Positions 1 through 12,660 of a DNA stretch of 64,000 nucleotides are shown in pieces. The notes below the pieces were generated by a model, which saw only the letters and a list, made by a program, of their open reading frames with translations, did not search any database and was not told the origin of the DNA. This DNA comes from Combretum micranthum (taxonomy: Eukaryota; Streptophyta; Magnoliopsida; Myrtales; Combretaceae), in assembly GCA_024138025.1 (NCBI GenBank), contig JAMXBD010001358.1:186001-250000 (forward strand), read 5' to 3'. Every line of letters starts with the position of its first letter. The first letter of the stretch is position 1. The translations under genes were made by a program, and so were the position numbers.

Positions 1-1422
1 GAATTTGTGCGGGACAAATTTCCTATCATAACTTATTTGAAACATCAAAATAAGATGGGAAATAGATATTAGACATTGAGAGCTTCGAAATGACAACTCA
101 TACCATGAAAACAGGCTACAAACAAGCAAATTGCAACAAAAATAGTACAAGTGCAATTAAGTCATATAAATACTTCTATGTTTAGTATCCAATCTATGTT
201 TTTAGTAATAAACACATTCTTATTATTTCAAATAGGATCTTCAGAGTCGTCTTTGGGTTTTTCCATCAATTACTACGATAGTAAAGGAAATGAACAAGTG
301 AGTAACTCTGATCGATCATGTAGTATGTGTTTGTAGCATTAGTACACTTCAATAATCAAGAAAGAACTGTCGTTTTAATGGGGAAATGGGTTAATGTGTG
401 ATGATTGATGCCACTTGTGTTGAAACAATATGTTAATAAATGATAAGAATATTGCTTGATGATTGGGTGAATTATGTTATGACTTGTTTGGTATTATTAA
501 TCACTCGTAATTGAATTAATAACTATTCAGGCCTTTAAATAACTTGTCATGAATAACATACCGGCATCACTACATGAAAAGTATGACAGTTTTCTACGTA
601 TTAGCATTTCAGATCTCTATAACGTGCCTGGTATTCTAGATGTTATTTTCTTAGTTCACACATGAGTACCTTTTGTTTCGATTGGTTCCACGAGAACTAA
701 GTGGCGTCTGAAGGAACGTCGCCCGTGGTATTGACAAGAAGTGACCATTACTTAATGGTGTTTCTAAGTTCCAAGATTTCGAAATATTAATGTTTTGAAT
801 TATTTTGTGGTACCTTTCTATCTTGGTTCTTAGATTCTCCTAGGCAATGTGGATCATTTATGTTTTGATTCCTTCAATCCTTATAGGAGGGCATAATATT
901 CATCCTACTTAGATTTCGACTGTCTAACCTTGTATTTGTTCATATGTTTTATTGTTGTATTGCATATGATTGATAAATAACTTGTTTGTTACATGATGTG
1001 TGATATGATTGGTTATATCGCTGAGCTGTGGTATTGCTCATACTCTTATAGATTTTTTAGGATTTGTTTGAGTCCCTGGCTGGTTCCATCGAGGAGTTTT
1101 CCTCCTACAGGAGTCAAGATATAGCAAGAGAGCTAGAGTCCTGAATGATAATTTTGTTTAGTGTTATTTCAAATGAGAATAGTTGTAATATGTCAACATC
1201 ATATAGTATCGTATGATGCTATTAACTTTAAGTATATTTCTTGCATATATACATTGTTCCTCATCAAAAGATCCTGTCACTTGTCACAATTCCCTTAAAG
1301 GATAGTTGTATTATGTACTAGTGAATCAATCTAATGATCAAAACTAAGTTTTATAAAGATCCAATGGCATCAGTTTGTATCACAATTACATAATCCGACT
1401 AAGGTACCTTTAAGGTGTGACA
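1..1422 (+). mobile_element. 3' part of a long LTR (5' LTR of a degenerate retrotransposon)
   Basis: The stretch at about 690-1150 resembles 62,700-63,170 of the solo LTR at the far end of the window. Shared landmarks are an ACGTCGCCCGT core (about 718), a TTGCATATGATT block (about 960), and a block reading GAGCTGTGGTATTGCTCATAC followed by a CCTGGCTGGTTCCATC-like segment. It ends in GTGTGACA at 1422, equivalent to GGGCGTGACA in the solo LTR, and the distance from the last shared block to the end is about 300 bp in both. The left end lies outside the window. The small ORF at 151-336 has no recognisable product. Confidence 0.65.
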
Positions 1423-1459
1423 AGCACACATCAATTTGGTACAAAGACACACATCAGTT

Positions 1460-1471
1460 TGGTATCAAAGC
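1460..1471 (+). other. LTR retrotransposon primer binding site (tRNA-iMet type)
   Basis: TGGTATCAAAGC differs at one position from TGGTATCAGAGC, the complement of the 3' end of plant initiator tRNA-Met used as a minus-strand primer site. It lies 37 bp after the LTR end. The local sequence is duplicated: 1426-1446 and 1449-1470 are near-identical, and the first copy lacks one T in the site. This makes 1-1422 a 5' LTR rather than a solo LTR. Confidence 0.55.
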
Positions 1472-1472
1472 A

Positions 1473-4400
1473 AAGATTTTGTGTTACATGTTAAGTTTGG
1501 TAATCTCTTCATTCATATTTCAATTTCTAAAGATTTGGTATGTGTCAATATTTGGATTAATGGTTTGTTGAGATTTAATTTATAATATGGAGGATATTGA
1601 ACACAGTTCATGTATGTGATTGATAAGTGTAATTTAACTCTCGTTTAAGAAGGACATTTGAGCTTATTTAATATACTTAGGGCTAATTTATGTGAATCTA
1701 GTATTTAAAATACTTAAATTTTGATTTTTGGGTTTATGAGGTTAATTGAGCTTAAAAGAAGGATTTGGATTAAGTTTGTCAAGTTGAATGAAAAACTTAA
1801 GAAGTTTGAAAGCTTAGGAAGTCTTAGAGCTAGTGCATAAGGCCGTAGAAAGGGAATGAAAGTAGAAGAGGAAGAGAAAAAGGTCGTGTATTGAGAATTG
1901 TAGGAGCAAAGAGGTCCATGATCTATGCATTTAAATCGTGCATTCCCTGCACATTTTCAGAGACAAAGGAATTATGAGGATAAAATGGTGGGTGACCTAA
2001 TCTCATCGTCCATACATAGCTCGTGCAAATTTAAGGGAAGTAACTTTTGGACATCAAAGAGTTACATGTTCCATTTCCTAAACCATAGAACATTCATGCA
2101 CTCTAAAGGGGAAGAAATTATTGAAATCAATGAGATACATGGCCCATTCTTAAAGGTCATGTATTGCTCATGTACCATTAGGGATATGTGAATCTTCTTA
2201 AAACTTTCTAAATCTTTTTAATTAGAGAAATATTAGGTTGTGCATAATTTTAAAGGACTCTTATGCATATAAATAGAGATCTAAGGAGAAAAAGAATCAT
2301 ATATTTCCAAACTTTCTAGATAGAGAAAATTAAGAAACAAGTCAAGAGAACCTTGGAGTTCAAGAAGTAGATTGTGAGATTCAATGTTTAAAGGGGTTTT
2401 CATTCATATTCAAAATGTTCTTCTTTATTCTTATGATGTTATTTGAATATTTTATGGAAGAGTAGAGATCTTTGTCTAGATTATGAAAAACCCTAGGTTC
2501 TATGTAGTTAGGATTATTCATTTACTCAATAGATTATTAATTTTTTTATTATAATTGTGCCTTTTTTCAATGTTTCCATTAGTTGCTATTTCCAGAGTAT
2601 TAATTCTTAACTAATTTTATATTGTCAATTTAATTTCTCTGTGTTGTGGTTGATAGATGAGGTCTTAAAATCATTGATAGACCTTACTTGTATGAATTTT
2701 CTATTAACTATGAGGTGATTCAAGAAACAAAACAAATTAAAGTTACCTTTTCTATAAGCTTTGAGTACAAAGATGAATGCTTTTGTTATGTTGCTAATAT
2801 TGATAACTATCACGCTCATGTATGTTTGGTAAGTCCTAGAGGTTGAATTTCTATATATATTATAAGTCATTGAATGACACATATTTCTTTAAGAAGCCAA
2901 GAATTGTTCTATATCCTTTATCTTCATAAACAGCCATGAAGGATCTTGAGGTGGTTAAAACTCTTGTACAAAGATGGCGAGATGAGAGAAAAATCTTTAT
3001 TGAAGATAAGAAACTTGACTCAGAGATTTTAGAGTCATCTATTTAGAGTGAGGATAAGAAAAATCTAAAGAAATAGGGACTCTGCAACAAATCATTATTG
3101 AGAATAAAGAGGTAACTATTGTTGTTAAAGAACAAAAGAACAATTTTGTATAGCACAAGGCAAAAATCAAATGCCTAATAGGGTATCCACAGATGAAAAT
3201 TTACCAAGATCAGATAAGTAGGTAGTTGAAGGACTAGACAAGGAGAGAGTTATAACTAAGAGCCAGGAACTAATTGTAGCAGATGGATGAAAAATCTTAA
3301 GTTGTGTAAGCCATGGAGAGAAAAAGAAGAGAACATATAATTAATTGAACTAGCAATTATAAATCTTGAGTATCAAGGCATAATTGAAGAAAAGAAAAAT
3401 AATGACAGTATTGGAAATCCTGAGAGATGACTCATATAGATAATAGATAAAGTAACCAATGGCAGCAAGTTCAATTTGCTTCCAAATTTTATTATATCAT
3501 TAACTGATGTTTCAAGCATGACTTATTTGATAAAATTACATTTATTGGAAGCCCCAAGAATGTGTTTAATTAAGGATTCAATCTCACAAAAGTTGAATAT
3601 TCAAAGAAAATATTAAAGCAAGATATTTTCTTAAATATAAGGGACATGGGAGATATCTTAAGGATTTCTATTTCAAATCAAAAGAAGGTTATAAATATAT
3701 ACTTTAGGATAAGATTATGTAGTTTTTGTGCAAATTTAAAAGTAAATATCAAGTGAAAATTATGGAGATTTATTTTGCACAATTTTTTTTAAATAAAAAA
3801 AAAAAATTTTTCAATGATATACTCCATACTACCAAGGAAGATTCAAGATAACATGAAATTTGAATTTGAAGTTTCAAATTATGAAATTTAAAGCTCATAA
3901 AAGCAAGAAAAAATGAATTACAGTAGAAGAACATCAAAAAAATATCAGAGAAATTGTAGGACTATATCCATCAAGTTTATCCATCTCCAACAGTAAAAAA
4001 TTCAAACTTTAAATTATATCGAATGATTTGAACATTGAAAAAGCTTCATATAAAAGGGTTTTCACGTGTTCAGATCAGAGATAACAAGAAAAAGTGAGAA
4101 AATTCAAAATACTTCTATTATTCAAAAACTCATTCATTATTTACTTTCATATCAGATTTAGAGCACTACTCAAAGGATAACTCAAATGGTCCAACCAAAG
4201 CTTACAATTTTTCAAATAAATTTCCTTTATAGCTTTGAGTGAAATTATTTGAGGGGAACTTTAATATTCTTCCATTCCTCATTTGATTTGTATTTTGGTA
4301 AGATTGATTACAAGAGGAAGTGACAAATGGCTCTATAGATCAGCAATTAGCTTAGTGAGCTAGATAAACTGAGTAGAGGGAATTGGGTCTATTTGTTGTG

Positions 4401-5590
4401 GCACACTATCTATATTCTTAGATTTTATTGGATATAGTGGATCATATCAGTGCAGATTACTAGGTCCCCATCTTGGAGCTAGAAGAAAGAACCGACGCAC
4501 AAGGCAAAATCTCTATAGATACTTGTGCAATCTCTTCTTACCCTACGCTTATATTGTCTTGCATTAAATATTTATTTGCTAAGTTCAAATTATGTTTGCA
4601 AGTGAACTCACAAGCTATATAATATTATTTAACTAATTGAGGTTATGAAGAATTTTTTTTTTAGAAAGTTTAAAATTTATTTGTAACCAATTCACTCCCC
4701 TCTTTGTTACTCATTTAGGACCAACAATAGTAAGTCCAACATATGCAACAATATTTCAATGGAAGAAGATAGATAATGCAAACAATAAGCAATTTCCATT
4801 GTGAAGTGCAGTTACAATTATTTGCAAATCGACCAATTTCAAATAGTTTGATTGACTGAACATGTTATGAGTAGGAGGAGCTTCAAATAAATTTGTAGGT
4901 TACTGCTCACTTTTTTTGGAATTATGATTTGGGCTTAAATTTTGCATATCAGTATTTCATCCAAGAGGAAAACGTGATGTTGAGGAAGAATCTTCCTAAA
5001 GAAAGGGAGAATTATCCATGCGCAAGAATTATACATGTTATATATGTTGAACTGAAGGGTTCAACTTAATTTTTGATGAGAAAATGCACTATATAAATTG
5101 TTCGAAATGATATAGCAAAGTTACAATTGACAAGCAAATTACATTTATGATGTGCTAAGACTTTATGTGCAATATATATGTATTTTTATTTGTGCTTGTT
5201 GTTACAATTTGATATAAACATGTTTTAGGTCTTGTTTTCTTTAGAAATTCTTAAAGCTCAAAACATAAAAAGTGTAGAGCGCTTTTTAAAGCTTTTCATA
5301 ATATCTTGAATCCCCTCAATCGAAGCTTGGATGAGAGAGATATACCTAAAATACGAAATAGTATTAAAGCTAACATCTACCGTTAGATGACCTAATGTCC
5401 AGACGCTATACGGCATTTAGACACTAAGGACTAGCATTTAGACACTAGGATAGGAGACATCTAGACATTGGCAGCTAAAAAATAACTGTTGGAGCATTTA
5501 ATGCCCAACTAAACTTTATGTTTTTGGATCTAACGGCTAAGAAGCTTAAAGATCTTATAAGTACAATTTGTTGGGAAGTTAAAGAAAATT
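1473..5590. other. Gene-free stretch: degenerate retrotransposon interior and AT-rich sequence
   Basis: No ORF here carries a domain I recognise; the longest (1925-2191 +, 2625-2882 -) are under 90 codons and look random. The position just after an LTR and primer site suggests the decayed interior of that element. A phrase at about 4,685-4,725 (ATTCACTCCCCTC, then AGGACCAACAA) resembles the junction after the LTR of Copia-type elements, without a convincing primer site. A short degenerate iteration of CATTTAGACACTA-like units lies at 5,390-5,475. Confidence 0.4.
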
Positions 5591-5599
5591 GTTAGAGCT

Positions 5600-6040
5600 C
5601 ATTAAGTGCAATCAATTACTAGTTCAACTCTCTCCAAGTCGTTTGTATAAATTATGCTTTGTTTTATAAGTAAGAGAAGTAAGGTAGTGCTATTAGTTTT
5701 GTAGTGGCTATCTCTTGTAAATCACTACACTATAGATTGTGAGTGAATTTGTGAAATCTTAAGTTGTGCCTATAATGTTTGGGAGATTATTATAAAGGCA
5801 TAACTTAAGTAATTGTGTTTCTCTTGCTTATAGCTCTAATGGTGCATTGTGGTTGTTTTTGTGTTGAACGAAATGTGAAGTCCTCCTTAAATAAGGTATT
5901 ATTATGGACTGTGGAAACTAGAGAGTGGATTGAACTCCACATTAAATCTAGTGTTATCTCTTCTATCCCTCACTATTTTATTATTGCACTTTATATTATT
6001 TTTGTTTACTTGTTGTTTTGCATAAATTAGGCATTAGCTC
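5600..6040 (+). mobile_element. Possible Copia-type LTR fragment (R/U5 part)
   Basis: The layout resembles the R/U5 end of plant Copia LTRs: a TATAAATTATG-like box at 5,645, then a GTGAGTGAAT-type stretch, then a GAGAGTGGATTGAACTCCAC block followed by TTAAATCT and pyrimidine-rich sequence. No bounded ends or target duplications were found. The 71-codon ORF inside (5,815-6,030) is hydrophobic by composition only and is not called a gene. Confidence 0.3.
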
Positions 6041-6462
6041 TTGAAAAGATCAAATTAATATATGATAAGGTAAATTTTAATGTAAAAATTGATTGTGGTT
6101 GACTTGAGCAGTTGACCTAACTTTATGTCTAGTAGGAGGTCATGGTTCAATTCTCATGATTGTCATTTTACTTTTTTCACATTGTATTTATTGCTTGTCT
6201 CATATTGGTGGCTTTTACTTTTTCTCTCACTTTTTCTTTTTATTTTACATTATAATTAATAAAATTAAATTTCATTTGTTAAAAAATAAATAATTAACAA
6301 AATAAATTTTTAATATATATCATTTACCTATTAGTAGTTATACCAAAAATATTAATTACATCATTAACACTATAGATGATTTAATGATATAGCATAAAGT
6401 ATTAGCATATAAAATTGTAAATGGGTTTTAAATCGTATAAATTTTATTTTTTTTATTTAGAC

Positions 6463-6741
6463 TTAACTCTTTGGGTTAAGTGATAGAATTTGAATAGTCA
6501 AGATCTTATCGGGATGATCAAGGAAGCTTTGGCATAATGGTCTAGGAGTATGACCTACTAGATGGGCTTATCCATCATCTAACCTTTCTCATTATGATAT
6601 AGTGGAGTTAACTCTTTCGGCTAAGTAACAAAGCATGAAGAGTTTAGTTCTTATAGGAATAATCAATGGATTTTTGAAATGGTGTGCTTAGAGTAAGACC
6701 CATTAAACCAACCTATCCGTCATCTAACTTTTCTCATTATG
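6463..6741. repeat. Diverged tandem duplication, period 145 bp
   Basis: Two copies start with TTAACTCTTT at 6463 and 6608 and end with CTCATTATG at 6596 and 6741, so the period is 145 bp at both edges. The middle parts have diverged (AAGATCTTATCGGGATGATCA against TTAGTTCTTATAGGAATAATCA). No coding content was seen. Confidence 0.8.
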
Positions 6742-9700
6742 TCTCATGCATTAAAATAGACTCATCTTAGCCATCAATTGTCAACATGTTCCAACAGATA
6801 ATATTGATGGCTAAACTCTATAAATACCCCAAGTCTCTTTTCGTTTGAACAAGAAGAAATTTGATAGCAATATTGAAGCGATGTCGAATTTCTACTTTAA
6901 GAGATCAAACACTTATTCACACTACTAATGGGGTTTAATGCTTGATAGCTCCTTCATTTATCACATGTGACAATTGAGATTATTTGCTTCTTCGCGCAAT
7001 TCTATCTCTTTCTCAATTATTTTTTATGTGTCATTGTGTGTCACTCTTCACAAGCCATATGTGTTGTGATACTCCCGTAGCACACATGTGATTACTCTAC
7101 TCAAATCCATGATTTGCATGAAGCATGCATGTGACTACTCCACTCAAATCCATACATCTTTAAATATTGGTCATATTACTTGATGTAAATATGTGTGTGT
7201 GTGTGTGTGTGTATTCACAAGTTAATACTATAGATAGTTAAATTTTTGCTTTTTCAAAGATTGAAAGGTCTAAATGCTCAATCACAATGATAAAGAGTCA
7301 AAACCCATATGAAATAAATATAAATAGATCATATATATTGATAATTTACCTAAGTAATATTATGGGATACTTCTTTTTATTATGTTATTCTTTTTCTTCT
7401 ATTTGTAACTTGTTATATAAATATTTTTTGTGATGTGTTTTTGTTGATAATAAAGCTTAGACATGTTATATAAATTGATTAGTTTTTTTAATAGATTAAT
7501 TGTTAAAGTCAATTATATATATAAGCAAAAGAAAAAAATTATTCTTTCTAATTTTTTATGAAATATACTAATCACCTATAGATGTTTTATAGAAAGCTTT
7601 AAATCTCTCTTCTTAAATATTAAATAAGTATAGTTATACATTTATTAACAAAAATCTTTTTGTATGTACAAGTTGCATTATAATTGTAACATGGTTGTCA
7701 AAATCGTGATTTTAACTATTCACTACAATATATGAAATTAGTAGAATAATACAAAATCATGCAAAACCAGTAAAATCATAAACGTGTAGAATTGTACACC
7801 TAAATTCATAATTCCACCTAAATAATATTTCATCCATTTTAATTAAGAAAAAATATATAAAATCATAGACTCATAAAATTGTACATTTGAATTGCGACTT
7901 TGACAACTGTAACTGTAATATAGAGTGGATTTTTTTTTCTTTATGTAATTCTAATACTAATAATTAAACAAAGTAAGTCGACTCGCCTCACCTAATTATA
8001 TGATTCTACATCCGTCCCTAGTTATTGATATGTTACTTTCTTATGTTTTTGTTTTATAGATTTTCGGATTGAGTCATATTCTTTTATATATGTTACTTTC
8101 TTATTTTGGCTCTAGATAGTTTAGATTTAAGTCTTGTTTTTCGAGTGTTCTATTTTCATTTGGTATCTTATTGTTTTGCTCGCTTCCAAAATATATTTGG
8201 CTTTGTTAGATTGTTATATATGTCTTTGAGTCTTTTATGTTGATAAGGGAGTTTTAGGTGTTATTTTCTTTCTAAGACTTGTGAAGTCTTGTGTTTTGAA
8301 TATTAAGTGATATTTCTCTTAATTTGTTGAGTTCTTATCAATCTTCTTATAGGTTGTCGCAAATATGTTAATTGATTCTTTTATTTTTTGTAATACCCAT
8401 AGTAACTTTACAATTTATGGTCTTTATCCAATTATAATTCAAATTAGAAACTAGTTCGTTATTACTGTTCGTGACATCTATTGAATATTTATAACAATTA
8501 TATCTTAATTTTATATTTATTTTAATAAAGTAAAACAATTTTTTTTTTTAAAAGAAGGAAAAATCGGTTTTCACATTAAATTAAAAATCCTATCAAGTAG
8601 GCATCGGTTTAAATACACGCGTCATAAAAGTGTTCTTCAATTAATAATAAGGTAACCTATATAGGATAACGAGGCTCGTTGGTTTTATGTATATCCTTGG
8701 TAAGTAAATTCCATTAGCCAAAACATCTTCTTCATTTTAGCTGTTGTTCCATTCCTTTACGAAAATATTAGAATTAGTTGCATGTGTTGTCTATTCAAAT
8801 TACCTTTTGCAATACTGCCTAGCTGGCAAATGGGATTTTGGAATTTTAGAAAACTAAGCAAGTTAGGCAATAGAAGTACTTAGGAAACAAGCTAGGAAGG
8901 TGAAACAAACATTTTATTTATTTAGAATGCTACTTAGGAATCTGAGAATAAAAGCAAAGACCCAACCATAAACTAAACTAGCATCAATGTCTGGTGGAGA
9001 ACCTTCAGTATCACCTTAAACACCAGGACCATCATCTTGGACCTCCATTATATAACACCAATTGTGTTGCACACAAGAATTCAATTGCATTGCAGCCTCA
9101 AGTACACAATTATACATTGGCAAAACTCATTAACCACATTGCAAAGAAATGAACATATTAAAATACATGCTCTTATTGAAATTGGAGTAAGGAAGAACCA
9201 CAATTGTCTTGATAGAAAATGAATAGTACACCCAACAGTTGACATTTTCCTTTTTACAAGTCCAATGTTGACATTAGAAAACAGAAATTACCCATACAGC
9301 CTCAGGAAGTGAAGACTGGAATGATCAAGTTAGGAATAGGAACACAGCCAAAGTGGAGAGGAAAAGAAAAATTCTCACCACAAATAATTGCAACCAAGGA
9401 GCTTGCAGCATGAACCAATTACCAGCTTCACAAATTACACGAATTCCTGACTTTATTTCCATTAAGAGCTGTAATTAATAATTGGATGGATCTTATATGG
9501 GTTCGTGCACCTCAAATCTCTTCGTTCAACTCACCAAGGAAAAAAAAAAAAAAATCTCTCCACTAGGCCTAATCATCATACCACCTGATAATCACTAGAA
9601 CAATCCTAAATTTCCATCATCTCACTTTCAGTTCAGCCCTTTACTTATGATCTGATTAACTCATCTTCTGTAGTTTCAACAACTAGTATTACATTACGAT

Positions 9701-9937
9701 TTTTGTGTCTCTGCTATTGGTCTCTAGCACAGGTGGTAAAGGTGGCATGGCCAAACTTAGATTGATCGGAAAATCTAATTTCTTCTGTGTGTGAGTAACA
9801 AAATCTAAGCAATTCTAATCATGCGATATTTGGAATGCATTCTATTGTGTCTGATCTGCTCCGTTTCTACTACGTGTATTTATTTGTTTATTTACTATAT
9901 TTCTAGTTAACTGTTATCCAAACACCAATTTTAAAAA
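6742..9937. other. Gene-free AT-rich intergenic DNA
   Basis: No supported gene. It contains a (GT)n microsatellite at 7192-7212 and several T-rich or A-rich runs. The ORF at 9037-9222 is short and has no recognisable domain. Confidence 0.5.
7192..7212. repeat. (TG)n microsatellite
   Basis: About ten uninterrupted TG dinucleotides. Confidence 0.95.
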
Positions 9938-10204
9938 GGATAATATCATGACTAGTTTCTGAACTTTGATAAAATATTTAATTAGATAGCTAAATTTTAA
10001 AATTGATTAATGTAGCACCTTAAATTTGAAATTGAACTATTTAGTACTTGAAAAATCTTGAAATTGATAAATTTAGTATCTTAAAGAACTTTATAAGAGT
10101 GCTGTTGGCATGCATGAAATGTTCTTTTAAATACTAAATTGATCAATTTCAAAATTCAAGTTCCTAATTGCATATTTTATTAAAATTTAGGTACAATTAA
10201 CCCT
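9938..10204. mobile_element. Candidate MITE with imperfect terminal inverted repeats
   Basis: The left end (AGGATAATATCATGACTAG, then TTTGATAAAATATTTAATTAG) pairs with the reverse complement of the right end (AGGGTTAATTGTACCTAAA, then TTTAATAAAATATGCAATTAG). The interior repeats an AAATTGATNAATTTAGTA-type phrase in both orientations. No clean target duplication was identified. Confidence 0.45.
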
Positions 10205-10809
10205 ATAATACAGTACAAAATATGATATCAGAATGCCTACATGCTAAGGAGCCAAAATGGTCTAACTGAGAAAATGCATTATTGCACATTGCATACTAAT
10301 ACTAATACTATGTGGTTTAATTATTTGTGGAAAAAGAAAAAATGAAGAAGAATATACAATGGTCTATTCAAGTTTTCCTGTTGCCATGATGTTGCTCATA
10401 TAACAACAAACAGAAAGAATTTGCAGTAGTCAATTTTTTAGTTTAATTATGTAATGTCAATAACTTGGCCTCTAGTTTCTTAGCCGGCCGGCAGGAGATG
10501 ATGCTTTCAATTTATCTACTGTATTCACATTGCTCCATCAAATAATTTAGCTAATCATCAATCTTGGTCAGACGGCAAATATACAATGATGTCCATATCA
10601 TTTGATAATTTTTAGGTGATCACTTCTTAAGCTTCCATATGGAATTGATTAGTGAAATTTCCCCATCAAGAAGAAGCTCACTCTGGCAGATTATTTGAAT
10701 CAGACAACATTCTTTTTGCAAGTTTTATTCTAGCTGTACTCTCTTTTCATAGGATTAGATATCCTGTCTCTAGTAAATATATCTAGTGAAAACTTGGATT
10801 TCCTTAAGC
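10205..10809. promoter_or_regulatory. 5' flank of the LysM receptor-like kinase gene
   Basis: This is the presumed promoter and 5' leader. I cannot fix a transcription start or TATA box. The last 40 bases before the start codon are pyrimidine- and A-rich without an upstream ATG close by. Confidence 0.35.
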
Positions 10810-12660
10810 ATGGCTAATGGTTGGATTTTCATCTGCTTGTTCTTTGGCTTGAGCTTTTGTCAGCAGTACTATGATCCTTCAGATTGTTCCCAGAATACAA
10901 ACTTTCCAGGTACAAGATACACTTGTGATTCCATGTCCAACCAAAGCACTTGCCAAACTTATTCGTTGTACCGAGCCAATCCACTTTTCCGGACGATTGC
11001 AAGTATTTCGGAACTGTTCGGTGTAGATGCCAATGAAGTACTTCGTTTAAATTTTCTTTCAGAAGCATTGAAAATTCTTGATACAGGCAAAGAAATCCTT
11101 GTTCCAATTAGCTGCTCCTGTAAGGAAGGCTTCTTCCAGGGAAACATCAGCTATGGTGCTCCAGAAAGCATGGAATATTCGGAAATTGCTTGTGATGTTT
11201 TCCAGGGTCAAGTTAAATCAGCCACTCTGGCTGAAGAAAACCCTTCCCAAAAAAACCCCCTGGAGGTTGGTTCCAACCTCCGCATTCCTCTAAAATGCGC
11301 TTGCCCTGGGAATTTCTCAGTCCATGGTGTGGAGTTGAAATACCTTCTTACGTACCCTCTTAAGGAAGGAGATACCATAGTAAAACTAGCAAAAGAATTT
11401 GACATTCCTGCTGATGACATTTGGAGTGCTAACCATTTGGATTACAGGTCAACTGTTTACACAAACACTACTGTTTTAGTGCCTTTAACATCCAAACCCG
11501 TTTTGCATTTCATTCCTGAACCACCCCCACCACCTCCTGCTCCAGGATTCCTCCCCACAACTCCATTAAAAAGTAGAGACACCAAATTGTGGAAACTTTA
11601 CATTTCAGGTTCCTTGGTTGTATTCTCCCTGATTCTTCTAGGGTTGGTCACATTCGGTTTACATGTGAAGGCATTGAAAAGACTTGAAACTCACAAGCAA
11701 TTGCCATTCAACACCAAAAGCTCTCCAGTGATTTCAACCGGTAGTTTTCCTATATCAGGTAAAACCGGCAGGTGTTCCACTCCCTCATGTTTATCTCCTG
11801 ATCTTCTTGTCGATCTCAAATACTGTTTGTTTAAGTACACTTTTGAAGAGATTAAAAAAGCAACACGGGATTTTAGTGAGGATTCTAGGATTGGAGCCAT
11901 TTCTTACAAGGGAACTATAGATGGTATTGAAGTGATGGTCAAGAAGATGAAATTCGATGATACTAGACAGGTTATAGATGTTCATTCGAAAATTAATCAT
12001 ATCAACATTTTAGGCCTGCTTGGTGTTTGCTATGAGGATGGTAACAACACTTGGTCATTCCTTGTGTTTAAGCATCCTAGCAATGGCTGCTTGCGAGATT
12101 GCTTATCCCGCAATGGAAGTAGTCTTCCTTGGCATCGGCGTACACAGATCGCATTTGATATTGTGACAGGTCTCCACTACTTGCACAATTGTATGCTCCC
12201 TTCCCATGTGCACAAGCATGTAAATTCTAGGAACGTTTTTATTACCGCGAATTGGAGAGCAAAGCTGGCAGATATCGTGTCTGCACCACCGGTTGCTGGT
12301 TTGTCAAAGGAGAACGATCCCTATGAAGGGTGGATTGCACCTGAATACCGTCTCCATGGTTTCCCTTCCGAGAAGGTCGATATTTTCGCATTCGGGGTAA
12401 TCTTGTTTGAGCTGATTTCAGGTCAAGAGGGAATGGAAGGAAAACAATTTAAAGATTCAATTCGATTTTCAGGAGGAGATTGTAATATAGGAGGATGTTT
12501 TGACCAGTTGAGGAGCTTCATGGATCCAAATCTAAAAGACGATTTCCCGCTTGCGGAGGCATTATGTCTTGCTGTTCTAGCCAAGGCGTGTATCGAAGAC
12601 GAGCCTCGTCATAGGCCATCCATTGATGATATCATGAAGGTCCTTGCCAGGATGGTGTGA
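10810..12660 (+). CDS. LysM receptor-like pseudokinase, LYK4/LYK5 (LYR) type
   Basis: Single-exon gene of 616 residues. The open frame extends upstream to a GTG at 10786, but the first ATG is at 10810 and starts a signal peptide (MANGWIFICLFFGLSFC), so that start is chosen. The ectodomain has C26, C39, C48 and two CxC motifs (C102/C104, C163/C165) framing three LysM regions at about 49-99, 112-160 and 178-226, with likely N-glycosylation at N44, N112, N168 and N219. A proline run (238-243) precedes the membrane helix (about 262-284). The cytoplasmic kinase-like domain (about 342-612) keeps K378, N475, D488 and APE (510-512). The glycine loop is degenerate (GAISYKG), HRD reads HKH (468-470) and DFG reads DIV (488-490), so catalysis is unlikely. 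In Arabidopsis the intronless LYK4 and LYK5 are chitin co-receptors working with CERK1. LYK2- or NFP-like assignment is the alternative; LYK4/5 is inferred from the lack of introns and the overall layout. Confidence 0.9.
   Translation: MANGWIFICLFFGLSFCQQYYDPSDCSQNTNFPGTRYTCDSMSNQSTCQTYSLYRANPLFRTIASISELFGVDANEVLRLNFLSEALKILDTGKEILVPISCSCKEGFFQGNISYGAPESMEYSEIACDVFQGQVKSATLAEENPSQKNPLEVGSNLRIPLKCACPGNFSVHGVELKYLLTYPLKEGDTIVKLAKEFDIPADDIWSANHLDYRSTVYTNTTVLVPLTSKPVLHFIPEPPPPPPAPGFLPTTPLKSRDTKLWKLYISGSLVVFSLILLGLVTFGLHVKALKRLETHKQLPFNTKSSPVISTGSFPISGKTGRCSTPSCLSPDLLVDLKYCLFKYTFEEIKKATRDFSEDSRIGAISYKGTIDGIEVMVKKMKFDDTRQVIDVHSKINHINILGLLGVCYEDGNNTWSFLVFKHPSNGCLRDCLSRNGSSLPWHRRTQIAFDIVTGLHYLHNCMLPSHVHKHVNSRNVFITANWRAKLADIVSAPPVAGLSKENDPYEGWIAPEYRLHGFPSEKVDIFAFGVILFELISGQEGMEGKQFKDSIRFSGGDCNIGGCFDQLRSFMDPNLKDDFPLAEALCLAVLAKACIEDEPRHRPSIDDIMKVLARMV

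Noticed and set aside
10786..10809. Upstream start (GTG) giving a 624-residue LysM kinase
   Set aside because: GTG is not a normal plant start codon. The ATG at 10,810 begins directly with a good signal peptide.
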